A stretch of 64,000 bases of DNA, from NCBI RefSeq assembly GCF_029051725.1, contig NZ_JAACFU010000002.1:248001-312000 (forward strand). The letters run 5' to 3'. A program made the position numbers and the translations under genes. Shown here piece after piece: positions 15,299 through 24,110 of the stretch. This stretch comes from Bradyrhizobium sp. CSS354 (GTDB lineage Bacteria; Pseudomonadota; Alphaproteobacteria; Rhizobiales; Xanthobacteraceae). How positions within the stretch are numbered: the stretch's first letter is position 1; each line of letters begins with the position of its first letter. The notes beneath the pieces were generated by a model that was not told the origin of the DNA, ran no database searches, and was given only the letters and a program-made list of their open reading frames with translations.

Positions 15299-15958
15299 AT
15301 GACACTTCCGATCGGCGCCACCGCCCCCGACTTCGAAGCCGAGACCACCGAAGGGAAGATCAAGTTCCACGACTGGATCGGCAATAGCTGGGCGCTGCTG
15401 TTCTCGCACCCCAAGGACTTCACGCCGGTTTGCACGACCGAACTCGGCGCGCTCGCCAAGCTGAAGCCGGAATTCGACAAGCGCGGCGTCAAGCTGATGG
15501 GCCTCTCGGTCGATCCGGTCGACCGCCACGCCAAATGGTCGGAGGACATCAAGGAGACGCAAGGCGCGGCCCCGAACTATCCGATGATCGGCGACACCGA
15601 TTACAACGTCTCGAAGCTCTACGGCATGCTGCCGGCCGCGATCTCGGGCGATCCCCTCACCCGCACCGCCGCTGACAACCAGACCGTCCGCAACGTCTTC
15701 ATCATCGGGCCGGACAAGAAGATCAAGCTGGTGCTGGTCTATCCGATGACGACGGGCCGAAACTTCCAGGAGATCCTCCGCGTCATCGACTCGCTCCAGC
15801 TCACCGCCAAGCATCGCGTCGCAACGCCGGCCGACTGGTCGCAGGGCGACGACGTCATCATCGCGGGCTCGGTCTCCAACGACGAGGCCAAGACGATCTA
15901 CCCGCAGGGCTGGAAGGAACCGAAGCCCTACATCCGGATCGTGCCGCAGCCGAAATAA
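15299..15958 (+). CDS. 1-Cys peroxiredoxin (Prx6 family)
   Basis: A 219-residue peroxiredoxin. The peroxidatic cysteine is Cys45 in the motif PVCTTE, preceded by HPKDFT, and no other cysteine is present, which defines the 1-Cys Prx6 group. The C-terminal dimerisation extension (VATPADWSQGDDVIIAGSV and the final PYIRIVPQPK) is also typical. It reduces hydrogen peroxide or organic peroxides in the cytoplasm using an external thiol. It is transcribed alone from a promoter about 57 bases upstream and ends at a palindromic element shared with the convergent chemoreceptor gene. Confidence 0.95.
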   Translation: MTLPIGATAPDFEAETTEGKIKFHDWIGNSWALLFSHPKDFTPVCTTELGALAKLKPEFDKRGVKLMGLSVDPVDRHAKWSEDIKETQGAAPNYPMIGDTDYNVSKLYGMLPAAISGDPLTRTAADNQTVRNVFIIGPDKKIKLVLVYPMTTGRNFQEILRVIDSLQLTAKHRVATPADWSQGDDVIIAGSVSNDEAKTIYPQGWKEPKPYIRIVPQPK

Positions 15959-15965
15959 CCCAATT

Positions 15966-16005
15966 GTCATTCCGGGCGATGCGTCAGCAGCGTCGCCCGG
16001 GATGA
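15966..16005. terminator. Palindromic element between convergent genes, probable terminator
   Basis: Arms GTCATTCCGGGCGA and TCGCCCGGGATGAC (14 bases, one mismatch) around a 12-base loop, in the 59-base gap between the convergent peroxiredoxin and chemoreceptor genes. The arms resemble other intergenic palindromes in the window, so it may be a repeat used as a terminator. Confidence 0.6.
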
Positions 16006-16017
16006 CGATGTTGGCTC

Positions 16018-17748
16018 TTACGCCGCGCGCACGCGTTCGAGGAAGCCCTCGACCTCGGCCTTCAGGTGCAGGCTCTCGCCCGACAACGCCTGGGCGGAGG
16101 CAAACATCCGGCTGGACGTCTCACCCGTCTCGTTCGCACCCTCGGCGGCCTGACGGACGTTGACGGCGACATCGGCCGTGCCCGATACCGCTGCGCGAAC
16201 GCTGGCGACGATGTTGTGGGTCGCGCTCTTCTGCTGCTCGACCGCAGCCGAGATCGAGCCGGCGATGCCGCTGATGCGTTCGATGGTCTGGCTGATCGCC
16301 TTGATGGCGGCGACCGATTCCTCGGTCGCAAGCTGCATGCTGGCGATCTGGTTCGAGATCTCGTCGGTGGCCTTGGCGGTCTGGCCGGCCAGCGTCTTGA
16401 CCTCCTGGGCCACCACCGCAAAACCGCGGCCGGCATCGCCCGCGCGCGCCGCCTCGATGGTCGCGTTCAGCGCCAGGAGGTTGGTCTGCTCGGCAATCGA
16501 GGTGATCAGCTTGACGACATCGCCGATGCGCGCGCCCGCCTCGGAGAGCTGCGCGATGCGCTGATCGGTCGCCTCGGCCTGCCGCACGGCCTCGGCGGAA
16601 ATGACGTTCGATTCCTGAACCCGCCGGGTGATTTCGGAGATCGATTGAGACAGCTCGTCCGAGGCCGAAGCCGCCGAACGCACGTGCTCGGAGGCATTTT
16701 CGGAAGCTCCCGCCGACCGCGCCGACAGATCGGCGGTGGAGCGCGCGGTGTCGGTGAGCTGCCGCGCCGCCCGCTCGAATTCGCCTGACGATGTCAGCAC
16801 CTTGTCGAGAATGCCGCCGACGCCGCCGCGGAACTCTTCGACGAAATTGCGCAAGTCGGATTTGCGCTGCTCGGCGGCTGCAGCCGAAGCCGCCGCCTGC
16901 TCGCTGCGCATCCGCGCCCGCTCCTGCGAATTGCTCTTGAACACAGCGACCGTGCGGGCGATCTCGCCGATCTCGTCGGCGCGATCCTCGCAATCGATCT
17001 CGACGTCGCTTTGACCTTCGGCGAGCGCCGTCAGCGAGCGCGCGACCAAGGTGAGCGGCTTGGTGATACGGCGGACGACCAGCAAGGTCAGGACCAGCAC
17101 CAGCAGCGCGGCGAGCCCGGCGGCGACCGCCATGCTTTCGATCGTGTGGGCCAGCATGCTCTCGAACTGGGCCATCGGGATGCCGACATAGAGGATGCCG
17201 GCGACCTTTCCGTTGGCGTCGGCGATCGGGAAATAGGCGGTCATGAAGGTCTTGCCAAACAGGGTGGCCGGGCCCTTGTAGGCTTCGCCGCGGCGCAGCA
17301 GCGCCTGCGCCGGATGATCGGCGGCAAGCTGGGTGCCGACGGCGCGGTCGCCATTTTCCTTCTTCACGTTGGTCGAGCGCCGCACGAACTGCCCGCTCGC
17401 ATCGTCGAACACGAACAGGGTCGCGTTGCCGCCGACATAGGACACCGCGCGATCGACGATGGCGTGATCCCTAAAGTCCGGCATCTTGGGAATCTCGGCA
17501 CGCGCCACCGCGCCATCCTTCATGCTGATCTTCGCGTCGGGATTGGTCTCGGCAAAGGCCAGCGCCAGCGTGCGCAGGCTAACCTCGATATCGCGCAGCG
17601 CACGATCGTTGAACACGGAGCTGAGCGACCAATAGCCGGCCCCGACCACGAGCGCCGTATTCATGGCGATCAGCAGCACCGCGCAGAGGAGCGCCTTGGT
17701 GCCAAGTTTGAATTGCGGCAGAAACTTCGCCGTTGCTCGTCCGTACAT
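16018..17748 (-). CDS. Methyl-accepting chemotaxis protein with periplasmic Cache-type sensor domain
   Basis: A 576-residue chemoreceptor from the ATG at 17748 (an upstream in-frame start would overlap the photolyase gene). TM1 is at about 14-36 ([22 protein letters not shown]). A periplasmic region of about 37-195 follows ([39 protein letters not shown]), typical of single Cache/sCache domains. TM2 ([19 protein letters not shown]) is followed by HAMP, then a signalling domain with the hairpin tip [19 protein letters not shown]. The ligand is unknown. It is far from any che operon and is transcribed away from the photolyase gene with 77 bases between the two starts. Confidence 0.9.
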   Translation of the reverse strand: MYGRATAKFLPQFKLGTKALLCAVLLIAMNTALVVGAGYWSLSSVFNDRALRDIEVSLRTLALAFAETNPDAKISMKDGAVARAEIPKMPDFRDHAIVDRAVSYVGGNATLFVFDDASGQFVRRSTNVKKENGDRAVGTQLAADHPAQALLRRGEAYKGPATLFGKTFMTAYFPIADANGKVAGILYVGIPMAQFESMLAHTIESMAVAAGLAALLVLVLTLLVVRRITKPLTLVARSLTALAEGQSDVEIDCEDRADEIGEIARTVAVFKSNSQERARMRSEQAAASAAAAEQRKSDLRNFVEEFRGGVGGILDKVLTSSGEFERAARQLTDTARSTADLSARSAGASENASEHVRSAASASDELSQSISEITRRVQESNVISAEAVRQAEATDQRIAQLSEAGARIGDVVKLITSIAEQTNLLALNATIEAARAGDAGRGFAVVAQEVKTLAGQTAKATDEISNQIASMQLATEESVAAIKAISQTIERISGIAGSISAAVEQQKSATHNIVASVRAAVSGTADVAVNVRQAAEGANETGETSSRMFASAQALSGESLHLKAEVEGFLERVRAA

Positions 17749-17825
17749 GAATGGAATGACTCCTGTAATTCCTGCATATTCATGCAATCGGCTTACGGCC
17801 GCATTAACGCGGTTCCCGTCGCGAC

Positions 17826-19337
17826 ATGCTTTCCAAATCGTTAACGAGGACACCCCTGACCACGCCCAGAACTACGCTAAGGACCACGCCAAGCGCTCCG
17901 CCCATCATCGTCTGGTTTCGCGATGACCTCCGCCTGTCCGACCATCCCTCCCTCCACGCCGCCGCCAAGGCCGCTGCAAAGACCGGCGCGCCGGTAATAT
18001 GCCTCTATGTGCTGGACGACGCGGCCGGGCGAGCGCCGGGCGCGGCGGCACGTTGGTGGCTGGCGCAGTCGCTGCGGGCGCTCGGCGCCGACATTGCCAC
18101 CCGCGGCGGATCGCTGATCCTGCGCAAGGGGCCGGCGGCCAGGGTAATCACCGAAGTGGCGCGCGAGAGCGGGTCCGGCGCGGTCTACTGGAATGGGATC
18201 GCACAGGCGCCGCATCAGGCGGTTGAGCGGCAGCTCGAAGCTGCGCTGGCGAAGATCGGCGTGGACTCGCATAGTTTTCCCGGTGACTTGCTCGTCCCGC
18301 CCGCGGCAATCCGCAACAAGGAAGGCCGCGGCCTGCGCGTGTTCACGCCATTCTGGCGGCGCGTGCTGGCGCTCGGCGATCCGCCCAAGCCCCTGCCGGC
18401 CCCGAAGGAGCTGCGTCCTGCGCCGACGGTCGCCAGCGACGCGCTGGAGACCTGGAAGCTCGAGCCGGGCACGCCCGATTGGGCCGGCGGCCTGCGCGAG
18501 ACATGGACCGCCGGCGAAGCCTCCGCCCGCAGCCGCCTGTGCGACTTTCTCGAGCACATCGCACGTGGCTATGTCGGCGATCGCGACCGCCCGGACCGGG
18601 AAGGCACCTCACACCTGTCACCGCATTTGAGGTTCGGCGAACTCAGCCCGCGCCAGGTCTGGTACGCCGCGCGGTTCGCCGCAGCGGAAAATCCCGCGAT
18701 CGGACCTGGTGTCGACAAGTTCCTGAGCGAGCTCGGCTGGCGCGAGTTCTGCCGGCACCTGCTGCACGACCATCCCAACCTTGCCACCGAAAACCTGCAA
18801 GCGAACTTCGACAGCTTCCCATGGAAGCCCGACGCCAAGGCGCTCTCCGCCTGGCAGCGCGGCCGCACAGGCTATCCCATCGTCGACGCCGGCCTTCGCG
18901 AGCTTTGGCACACCGGCGTGATGCACAACCGGGTGCGAATGGTGGTCGCCTCGTTCCTGGTCAAGCACCTCCTGATCGACTGGCGCGACGGCGAAAGCTG
19001 GTTCTGGGACACGCTGGTCGATGCGGATGCCGGCAGCAATCCGGCCAACTGGCAGTGGGTCGCCGGCTGCGGCGCCGACGCGGCGCCCTATTTCCGCGTG
19101 TTCAATCCGGTGCTGCAGGGCCAGAAGTTCGACCCGGATGGAACCTATGTGCGGCGCTGGGGGCCCGAGCTGAAAGACGTACCCGCCAAGCTGATCCACC
19201 AGCCCTGGCAGGCGACGCCGATCGAGCTTGCAAGCGTCGGCGTCACGCTCGGCAAGACCTATCCGCATCCGATTGTCGATCATGCCAAGGGACGAGAGCG
19301 CGCGCTCGCCGCCTACGCAAAGATCCGCAAAGGTTGA
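17826..19337 (+). CDS. phrB: Deoxyribodipyrimidine photolyase (CPD photolyase, class I)
   Basis: A 503-residue flavoprotein that repairs cyclobutane pyrimidine dimers with blue light. The N-terminal antenna domain starts at [15 protein letters not shown] (after a short Thr/Arg-rich leader) and includes LYVLDD. The FAD domain carries [52 protein letters not shown], and the signature [26 protein letters not shown]. All tryptophans of the usual electron chain region are present by eye. A later start near APPIIVWF is possible because the first 25 residues are atypical. It is divergent from a chemoreceptor gene. Confidence 0.95.
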   Translation: MLSKSLTRTPLTTPRTTLRTTPSAPPIIVWFRDDLRLSDHPSLHAAAKAAAKTGAPVICLYVLDDAAGRAPGAAARWWLAQSLRALGADIATRGGSLILRKGPAARVITEVARESGSGAVYWNGIAQAPHQAVERQLEAALAKIGVDSHSFPGDLLVPPAAIRNKEGRGLRVFTPFWRRVLALGDPPKPLPAPKELRPAPTVASDALETWKLEPGTPDWAGGLRETWTAGEASARSRLCDFLEHIARGYVGDRDRPDREGTSHLSPHLRFGELSPRQVWYAARFAAAENPAIGPGVDKFLSELGWREFCRHLLHDHPNLATENLQANFDSFPWKPDAKALSAWQRGRTGYPIVDAGLRELWHTGVMHNRVRMVVASFLVKHLLIDWRDGESWFWDTLVDADAGSNPANWQWVAGCGADAAPYFRVFNPVLQGQKFDPDGTYVRRWGPELKDVPAKLIHQPWQATPIELASVGVTLGKTYPHPIVDHAKGRERALAAYAKIRKG

Positions 19338-19403
19338 GCGTTGCTTTGACACAATTATGAAACCCGCTATCGTCATCGCTCCATGCAAACCGTGGGGGAC
19401 GAT

Positions 19404-19724
19404 ATGGACGACGACAAGCCGATCACCGAACAGGCGATGGACACGATCACCGCCGCCGTAGAAACGACCAAGGACGCCGCTGTCACCGCCGTCAAGCAGG
19501 TGAAGAAAGCCGCCAAGAAGGTCGCGAAGAAGGTAGCGCCGAAGAAGGCTTCCAAGAAGAAAGCCAAGAAGGCTGCGAAGAAAACCTCGAAGAAGGCGGC
19601 CAAGAAGACTTCGAAGAAAGCTGCAAAGAAGTCGTCGAAGAAGGCGGCCAAGAAAACTGCAAAGAAAACGGCAAAGAAGGCCACCAAGAAAGCTGCCAAG
19701 TCGAAAAAGAAGGCCAAGCGCTGA
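19404..19724 (+). CDS. Lysine/alanine-rich histone H1-like protein
   Basis: A 106-residue protein. Residues 1-30 are acidic to neutral (DDDKPITEQAMDTITAAVETTK). From about residue 33 to the end the sequence is almost only Lys, Ala, Ser and Thr in KKAAKK/KKTSKKAAKK units. This resembles the C-terminal tail of eukaryotic H1 and of bacterial H1-like proteins such as AlgR3/AlgP-type and Hc1/BpH1. It probably binds DNA or RNA non-specifically by charge. ATG 19404 is preferred over 19383 because GGGGGA lies just upstream of it. The underlying DNA is a degenerate repeat, so length may vary between strains. Confidence 0.8.
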   Translation: MDDDKPITEQAMDTITAAVETTKDAAVTAVKQVKKAAKKVAKKVAPKKASKKKAKKAAKKTSKKAAKKTSKKAAKKSSKKAAKKTAKKTAKKATKKAAKSKKKAKR

Positions 19725-19737
19725 TCGCAAAGCCCAA

Positions 19738-19765
19738 GTCTCCGGGTGCGGACGCGCCCGGAGAC
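19738..19765. terminator. Hairpin between convergent genes
   Basis: Nine-base arms GTCTCCGGG (19738-19746) and CCCGGAGAC (19757-19765) in the 54-base gap between the H1-like gene and the convergent gene ending at 19779. No T-run. Confidence 0.5.
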
Positions 19766-19778
19766 CTCGCCGCGCCCC

Positions 19779-20525
19779 CTATCCTCGCCGTTTGGCTGCA
19801 CGCCGGCCCGGATGATGCTCGCCTTGCGGATCGCGGAATTCGCTGCGATGACCGCGCCGGTCCTCGGCGTTGAAGCGCCGCCGCTTCTCAGGTGAGCCGA
19901 ACTGCTTGATCAATCTCCTGCCGTTCACCTTCTTGATGACGTAGCCGCCCTCGGTCATCGAGAACGGCTCCTTGAGCGATCCCATGTGGTCGAACTTCGT
20001 GCCCCGGGGATGCTTGAAGGGTTCGAACCAGGAGGGATAGACGAAGTTCGACATCGGGAAGCCGTTGACGACGAAGGCGTCCTCTTCGACCGCGTCGCAA
20101 ACCTCGTAGGCATATTGGGTGTGCCGGGTCTTGTCGGCCCACAGATTGGCCATGGGGTCGAGCACCATCTCGAACAGCTCATGCGAGGCTGCCAGACTGA
20201 CCGGATCGTCCTCGGCCAGCGCCTTGAGGAAGATCTTCGAGATCGGCTGTCCCCGATGCGTCAATTCATGCCGCCCGAGGAAATTTTCGTGGGTCGCATC
20301 GTCGAAATAGACCAGCTGCCAGTCGGTGGGCTTCGGCTTGCGGGTGACGTCGAGATCGACGGGATAACCCCAGACCGGCAGGAAGTGCTCGTCATAGCAT
20401 TTCTGCAGCGCGGCCGTGAGCCGCGCCATCATCCGCTCGCTCATCATCTCCTCTGCGTAATTGATGCAGGCAATCCGGACCGGCTTCAGGGATCTGGCGA
20501 GCAGTGCACGACGCGCCTTCTTCAT
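19779..20525 (-). CDS. Uncharacterised protein with SHELxEMxxDP motif, possibly a minimal metallopeptidase-like fold
   Basis: A 248-residue soluble protein. Near residues 114-124 it has SHELFEMVLDP, a pattern (S-H-E-x-x-E-M-x-x-D-P) I associate with uncharacterised zinc-protease-like proteins in which His, Glu and Asp could bind metal. A literal HELTH is found at 86-90. The centre contains AYEVCDAVEEDAFVVNGFPMSNFVYPSWF; the tail from about 205 is very basic (RRRFNAEDRRGHRSE and GRRAAKRRG). No signal peptide. The ATG at 20525 is used; a GTG three codons upstream is possible. Function is unknown; peptidase activity is only a guess from the motif. Confidence 0.65.
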   Translation of the reverse strand: MKKARRALLARSLKPVRIACINYAEEMMSERMMARLTAALQKCYDEHFLPVWGYPVDLDVTRKPKPTDWQLVYFDDATHENFLGRHELTHRGQPISKIFLKALAEDDPVSLAASHELFEMVLDPMANLWADKTRHTQYAYEVCDAVEEDAFVVNGFPMSNFVYPSWFEPFKHPRGTKFDHMGSLKEPFSMTEGGYVIKKVNGRRLIKQFGSPEKRRRFNAEDRRGHRSEFRDPQGEHHPGRRAAKRRG

Positions 20526-20622
20526 GGAAATCACCGTGTGAAAGGGAGGCTGAAATGCCCCAAACCTAACACGAACGCACCCGCACGTCAGGGATGTATT
20601 CCGGGGATCCGGCCCGCCGGTC

Positions 20623-21495
20623 CTAGAAGCGTCGGTTGACCACGAACACCGCGGCCGCGCACATCACCATGCCCGCGATCGCCAGCGCATCGAGCTTCTC
20701 TCCGAACAGCAGATAAGCCATCAGCGCCGTCACGGCGGGCACCAGATAGAACAGGCTGGCGACAGATGTGGCGGCGGCATGGCGGATCAGCCAGTACAGC
20801 AGCCCGATCGAACCGATCGAAAGCGCCACGGCGAGCCAGGCCAGCGCAAGCATGAACTCGCGCGTCCAGTGCACCACGCGGTCCTCGAACAGGAAGGCGC
20901 CGATCGCGAAGAAGATCGTGACGGATACGTACTGCACGAGATTGCCGGCGCGCCAGTCGATCTGGTTGCAGTAGCGGCGCTGATAGAGCGTGCCGAGCGT
21001 GATGCTGATCAGCGAGACCACGGAGGCGAGCCAGCCGAGCCCGGCTTCGCCAGTCATGGGACGGCCGTGCAGGATCAGCACCACGCCGCCGAGGCCAAGC
21101 ACGAGCCCCGCCCATTGCACTGGCGTCACCTTCTCCCCGAGCCAGCGGTTGGCGATGGTCGAGGTCAGAATCGGCTGAAGGCCCGGAATGAGCGCGGAGA
21201 GCCCGGCCGGAACCGAGTGCGCGATCGCGATTGCGGTGCCGCCGAGATAGAAGCCATGGACGAGGATGCCGGCGACCGCGCTGTGCGCGATGCCGATACG
21301 GTCCGGCCATTTCGGTCGCGCAATCGCCACGATGATTGCCATCAGACCGACCACGAACGCCATGCGGATGGCGAGGTAGGTCAAGGGGTCGGCATTGTTG
21401 ACGACGTATTTCGTGCCGATGAAGCCGGTGCTCCAGAGCAGGACGAACAGGATCGGCGCGGCGCGGGCGGCCAGGGCTTCTTGATTTTGGTTCAT
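20623..21495 (-). CDS. EamA-domain transporter (drug/metabolite transporter family)
   Basis: A 290-residue inner-membrane protein with about ten hydrophobic helices in two EamA repeats. The first repeat begins APILFVLLWSTGFIGTKYVV; the second covers IGSIGLLYWLIRHAAATSVASLFYLVPAVTALMAYLLFGEKL, the typical conserved end of the family. Members export metabolites, amino acids or amphiphiles; substrate cannot be predicted. ATG 21495 is chosen because GAGG lies 7 bases upstream. A second EamA protein lies at 31273-32187. Confidence 0.9.
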   Translation of the reverse strand: MNQNQEALAARAAPILFVLLWSTGFIGTKYVVNNADPLTYLAIRMAFVVGLMAIIVAIARPKWPDRIGIAHSAVAGILVHGFYLGGTAIAIAHSVPAGLSALIPGLQPILTSTIANRWLGEKVTPVQWAGLVLGLGGVVLILHGRPMTGEAGLGWLASVVSLISITLGTLYQRRYCNQIDWRAGNLVQYVSVTIFFAIGAFLFEDRVVHWTREFMLALAWLAVALSIGSIGLLYWLIRHAAATSVASLFYLVPAVTALMAYLLFGEKLDALAIAGMVMCAAAVFVVNRRF

Positions 21496-21596
21496 TGCCG
21501 CCCTCATTGCCCCACCGGGGGCCAATGCGGCAATGCGAATTTGGACCAATTTTGTCCGAGCGATGCTGCCCTGCGACGGAGCGACGGCTCAGCCGC

Positions 21597-22043
21597 TCAC
21601 CATTCGTCCGGACAGGGATCGATGATCTTCCAGAGCTCGACGCCGTTCTTGATCTTTTTCATGTCGGTGGTGAGCCCGCCATTGCGGCGGATCCAGTCCT
21701 TCACCTTGTCGGGGTAATAGGCCATAAGGTCGGACGTCCCCTCCGCGCTGGTGACCTTGATGCCGAAGGTGAAGGCCTTGTCGTAGTAGGCTTGGTGGAA
21801 GCCGAGGCTGGCACGCGGCGTCACGCAGATCTTGTTCATCGGCACGATGCCGAGCACCAGGGTGCAGGCCGAGTTGCAGATGCCGTCGATGATGACGCGC
21901 TCGCCCTTCTCGCGGACGCGCTTGTACTTGGCCTTGTACTCCTCGACATAGCCGCCGTGGTCGCGGGTGATGTGCAGCTCCGCCCGCGCCGGCGAGGCGG
22001 CGACGACTGAGAGCAACAGCAGACTCAGAAGCGTGATGCGCAT
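21597..22043 (-). CDS. Exported protein with ClpP/crotonase-like Ser-His core
   Basis: A 148-residue protein with signal peptide (ITLLSLLLLSVVAASPARA). The mature part contains VIIDGICNSACTLVLG (residues 50-65) and then RASLGFHQA (77-85). This arrangement, a Ser at the start of a helix after a strand and a His about 25 residues later, is that of ClpP-like periplasmic proteins related to COG3904; S58 and H83 would be the candidates for catalysis. Three or more cysteines may form a disulfide. It is shorter than most relatives. The role could be proteolytic or structural; I infer fold only. Confidence 0.65.
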   Translation of the reverse strand: MRITLLSLLLLSVVAASPARAELHITRDHGGYVEEYKAKYKRVREKGERVIIDGICNSACTLVLGIVPMNKICVTPRASLGFHQAYYDKAFTFGIKVTSAEGTSDLMAYYPDKVKDWIRRNGGLTTDMKKIKNGVELWKIIDPCPDEW

Positions 22044-22332
22044 GGTGAGGTGACGGCGAAAGCCTTCAGGAATGGACCGGCCTATGGACCCCAAAAAGCC
22101 GGCAACAGGAGTCTTATGCTAATTCTCTTTGGTCACACTTGTGTGGGGAATTCGTTAAGCATCTCGAAAAGGCCAAAAATGGGCAAGTCTGGACCACAGA
22201 ACCGGCAATTCTGTCACACCCACTTGGGAATCTGCGGGATTGGCCCCGATTTCCGGGCTTCGGACGGGTGTTCCGGCCCCCCGAAGTGGCTATAAACGGG
22301 TGTCCTATTCGTGCGGGTTCCGGAGATTCGAG

Positions 22333-22596
22333 ATGAGCAAGTTGAAGCTTGTAGCCGCGATTGCTGCCCTGTCGGCCGCAATCCTTGTCCCTGGCCTCGC
22401 AGAGGCGCGTGGACATCACCGGTACCACCGCCACTACACGAACCCGCTGCCCTACCCGATCAGCTATCTGCACAATTACGGGCCCGGCATGACTCCCGGG
22501 ACGTTCGCCTTTTACGACGGCCCGTCGACCAACCATTGCTACCAGAGCGCAGCCGCCTATGTCGGCCAGGACCGCCGCCGGCACCCCTGCTACTGA
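22333..22596 (+). CDS. Small exported protein, His/Tyr-rich
   Basis: An 87-residue protein with signal peptide (LKLVAAIAALSAAILVPGLAEA). The mature part starts RGHHRYHRHYTNPLPYP and ends RRRHPCY with two cysteines. GGAG lies 7 bases before the ATG. His and Tyr density suggests metal binding or a structural envelope role, but no family is recognised. Convergent with the host-attachment-family gene. Confidence 0.7.
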   Translation: MSKLKLVAAIAALSAAILVPGLAEARGHHRYHRHYTNPLPYPISYLHNYGPGMTPGTFAFYDGPSTNHCYQSAAAYVGQDRRRHPCY

Positions 22597-22625
22597 GGGG
22601 CGCAGGCGTATTCTCTGCGGGGGCC

Positions 22626-23087
22626 CTATTTGACGGCGCCCGACAGCAGCAATTGCTTCTCGATCTCGTAGACCGGCTGTTTGACGAGGTCCTTGCCGAC
22701 CTCGCCCTGGAGTGCCTTGCGCACTACGTCCGAATAGTCGGCGCGGATCATCCCAAGCGCGCGCGGCGAGGCCACCATGGTCAAGGCCGAGGTCTCGCCT
22801 GAGCTGACGGCGGCATCGAGCCGTCCGGCGAGGCCGCGCAGGAAGGCGCGCTCGGCCTCGTCATGCCAATCAGTCTGCTCCACCGAGCTGCGCGTGCTGC
22901 CGGCCGCGCCATGGAGCCTGCCGGGAGCGTCGGTCCCTTGCGCACCGGTCGAGGGATTAGGCTGCTCGTGCACCTCCCTGGTATGGAGGTTCGGAAACAT
23001 CTCGTCGCCGAGGTTTTCCAAAATGAGCGCCTTGCGCCCGTCGCACACGACCAGCCAGTCACCCTTGTCGATTCTCATTTTGTCCAT
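22626..23087 (-). CDS. Host attachment family protein (protein required for attachment to host cells)
   Basis: A 153-residue protein with the family start GDWLVVCDGRKALILENLGD and the later core DWHDEAERAFLRGLAGRLD, VASPRALGMIRADYS and EVGKDLVKQPVYEIEKQL. The family was named from Agrobacterium attachment mutants and is thought to have an RNase H-like/eRF1-like fold; its biochemical role is unclear. The ATG at 23087 has GGAGC 8 bases upstream; ATG 23078 would instead overlap the preceding small frame by ATGA. Confidence 0.88.
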   Translation of the reverse strand: MDKMRIDKGDWLVVCDGRKALILENLGDEMFPNLHTREVHEQPNPSTGAQGTDAPGRLHGAAGSTRSSVEQTDWHDEAERAFLRGLAGRLDAAVSSGETSALTMVASPRALGMIRADYSDVVRKALQGEVGKDLVKQPVYEIEKQLLLSGAVK

Positions 23088-23281
23088 TTGCACAGCTCCA
23101 AAGCGACCTCGCGAGCCTGCTCTTCGAATTGCTCGAAAGGCTGGCACGACGCCAAGCTTAGGGACGAAGCCGCACCGCTGAATTGCGCGGGATCAAGGAT
23201 GGCGGCAATGTCCTGCGGGGACGCAAACGCAAGCGCAGCATTGGTCAAGAGCTCGAACCTGGGATAGTTTCCCGGAGCCAA
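23075..23281 (-). CDS. Possible small protein upstream of the host-attachment gene
   Basis: A 68-residue frame starting at a TTG: LLTNAALAFASPQDIAAILDP, then FEQFEEQAREVALELCKWTK. The composition (hydrophobic/acidic helical pattern, no Arg excess) is that of a real protein, unlike shadow frames here. Its stop overlaps the start of the host-attachment gene, which suggests translational coupling. Against it: no ATG and no clear ribosome site. No family recognised. Confidence 0.4.
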   Translation of the reverse strand: MAPGNYPRFELLTNAALAFASPQDIAAILDPAQFSGAASSLSLASCQPFEQFEEQAREVALELCKWTK

Positions 23282-23401
23282 AGGTCAGGCCCGCGGCGGG
23301 CTGGCTGAAGACCTGTTCATCAGCATTACATTTCGGTCTCGCCACAATTTGATCAGAACAAACTTCGATATCCCTGTATTGCGTAAGCGGAGAAAGACAT
23401 C

Positions 23402-23671
23402 ATGAAGCTTAGAATTGGCCTCGTCGCCGCGTCCCTGTTGGGTGCGTTGGTCGCATCGGCGGCGTCCGCCATGCCCATCGCGCCTGCTCCTGCGACGCCG
23501 CAGGTCTCGGACGTCGAGCAGGTCCGCATGGTCTGTGACGCCTGGGGACGCTGTTTCTGGCGCCCGAACTACTATGGATACTACGGGCCGCGGCCCTACT
23601 ATGGTCCCCGATATGCACCGCGCTTTTATGGTGGTCCTCGCTATTACGGACCACGCTACCGCCGCTGGTGA
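23402..23671 (+). CDS. Small exported Tyr/Gly/Pro/Arg-rich repeat protein
   Basis: An 89-residue protein with signal peptide (LRIGLVAASLLGALVASAASA). After a short linker and the phrase MVCDAWGRCFWRPN (two Cys) it runs into repeats of YYGPR (YGPRPYYGPRYAPRFYG). Such tyrosine- and glycine-rich tails are frequent in small bradyrhizobial exported proteins and may cross-link or bind polysaccharide; no function is established. A GC-rich terminator follows 4 bases after the stop. Confidence 0.75.
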   Translation: MKLRIGLVAASLLGALVASAASAMPIAPAPATPQVSDVEQVRMVCDAWGRCFWRPNYYGYYGPRPYYGPRYAPRFYGGPRYYGPRYRRW

Positions 23672-23675
23672 TTTT

Positions 23676-23699
23676 AAGGGGGCCCTCCGGGGCCCCCTT
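23676..23699 (+). terminator. Rho-independent terminator
   Basis: Ten-base arms AAGGGGGCCC (23676-23685) and GGGCCCCCTT (23690-23699) with loop TCCG, followed by CGCTTTT. It follows the secreted repeat-protein gene. Confidence 0.75.
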
Positions 23700-23790
23700 C
23701 GCTTTTGCGAGATCAAGGATGTTGATCTGGAGGCATTCCAAAACTGATCTAGATCAAAGACGAAATCCGCCACGCCGTCATTCTCCGACG

Positions 23791-23964
23791 ATGGTCGATT
23801 TGATCGTTTTTCGATGTCCCCAGACGGGCATGAATGTGCAGACACATCTCGAGAAGCAACAGAGACAGGAGGCGCAGAGCTTTGCCTCCTTCGCCTGTCC
23901 TGCCTGTACGCGGCTGCATTTCATCGACCTCGCCTCCGGCCAGCCGATGACGCGAGACCGTTGA
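23791..23964 (+). CDS. Small zinc-ribbon-like protein
   Basis: A 57-residue protein: VFRCPQTGMNVQTHL near the start and SFACPACTRLHFIDLASG near the end. The paired cysteine knuckles (one C-P-x-T-G and one C-P-A-C) suggest a rubredoxin-like or zinc-ribbon fold, although only three cysteines are visible, so a His may complete the site. Short proteins with this pattern are common in bradyrhizobia. The start at 23791 is chosen because the cysteine fold begins there; no strong ribosome site. Confidence 0.6.
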   Translation: MVDLIVFRCPQTGMNVQTHLEKQQRQEAQSFASFACPACTRLHFIDLASGQPMTRDR

Positions 23965-24110
23965 CGACGACATCGATCCGCCGGGCTTTATGCGATGATG
24001 TCCGCAATACTACGGCCCGGAATCCGGTTTACTGAAGCGCGATGTTTCGCCATTGATGGCGATGTACTGACGTTCATTTGATTGTCACATTGCGGCAGCC
24101 GGCCACACCC

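Noticed and set aside
19498..19715. Periodic AAGAAGG-type repeat as a CRISPR or minisatellite
   Set aside because: No constant spacers or exact repeats; it is explained by the Lys/Ala codons of the H1-like gene.
22139..22336. 65-codon frame upstream of a secreted protein gene
   Set aside because: No ribosome site and no signal; overlaps the start of the real gene; probably the promoter and leader region.
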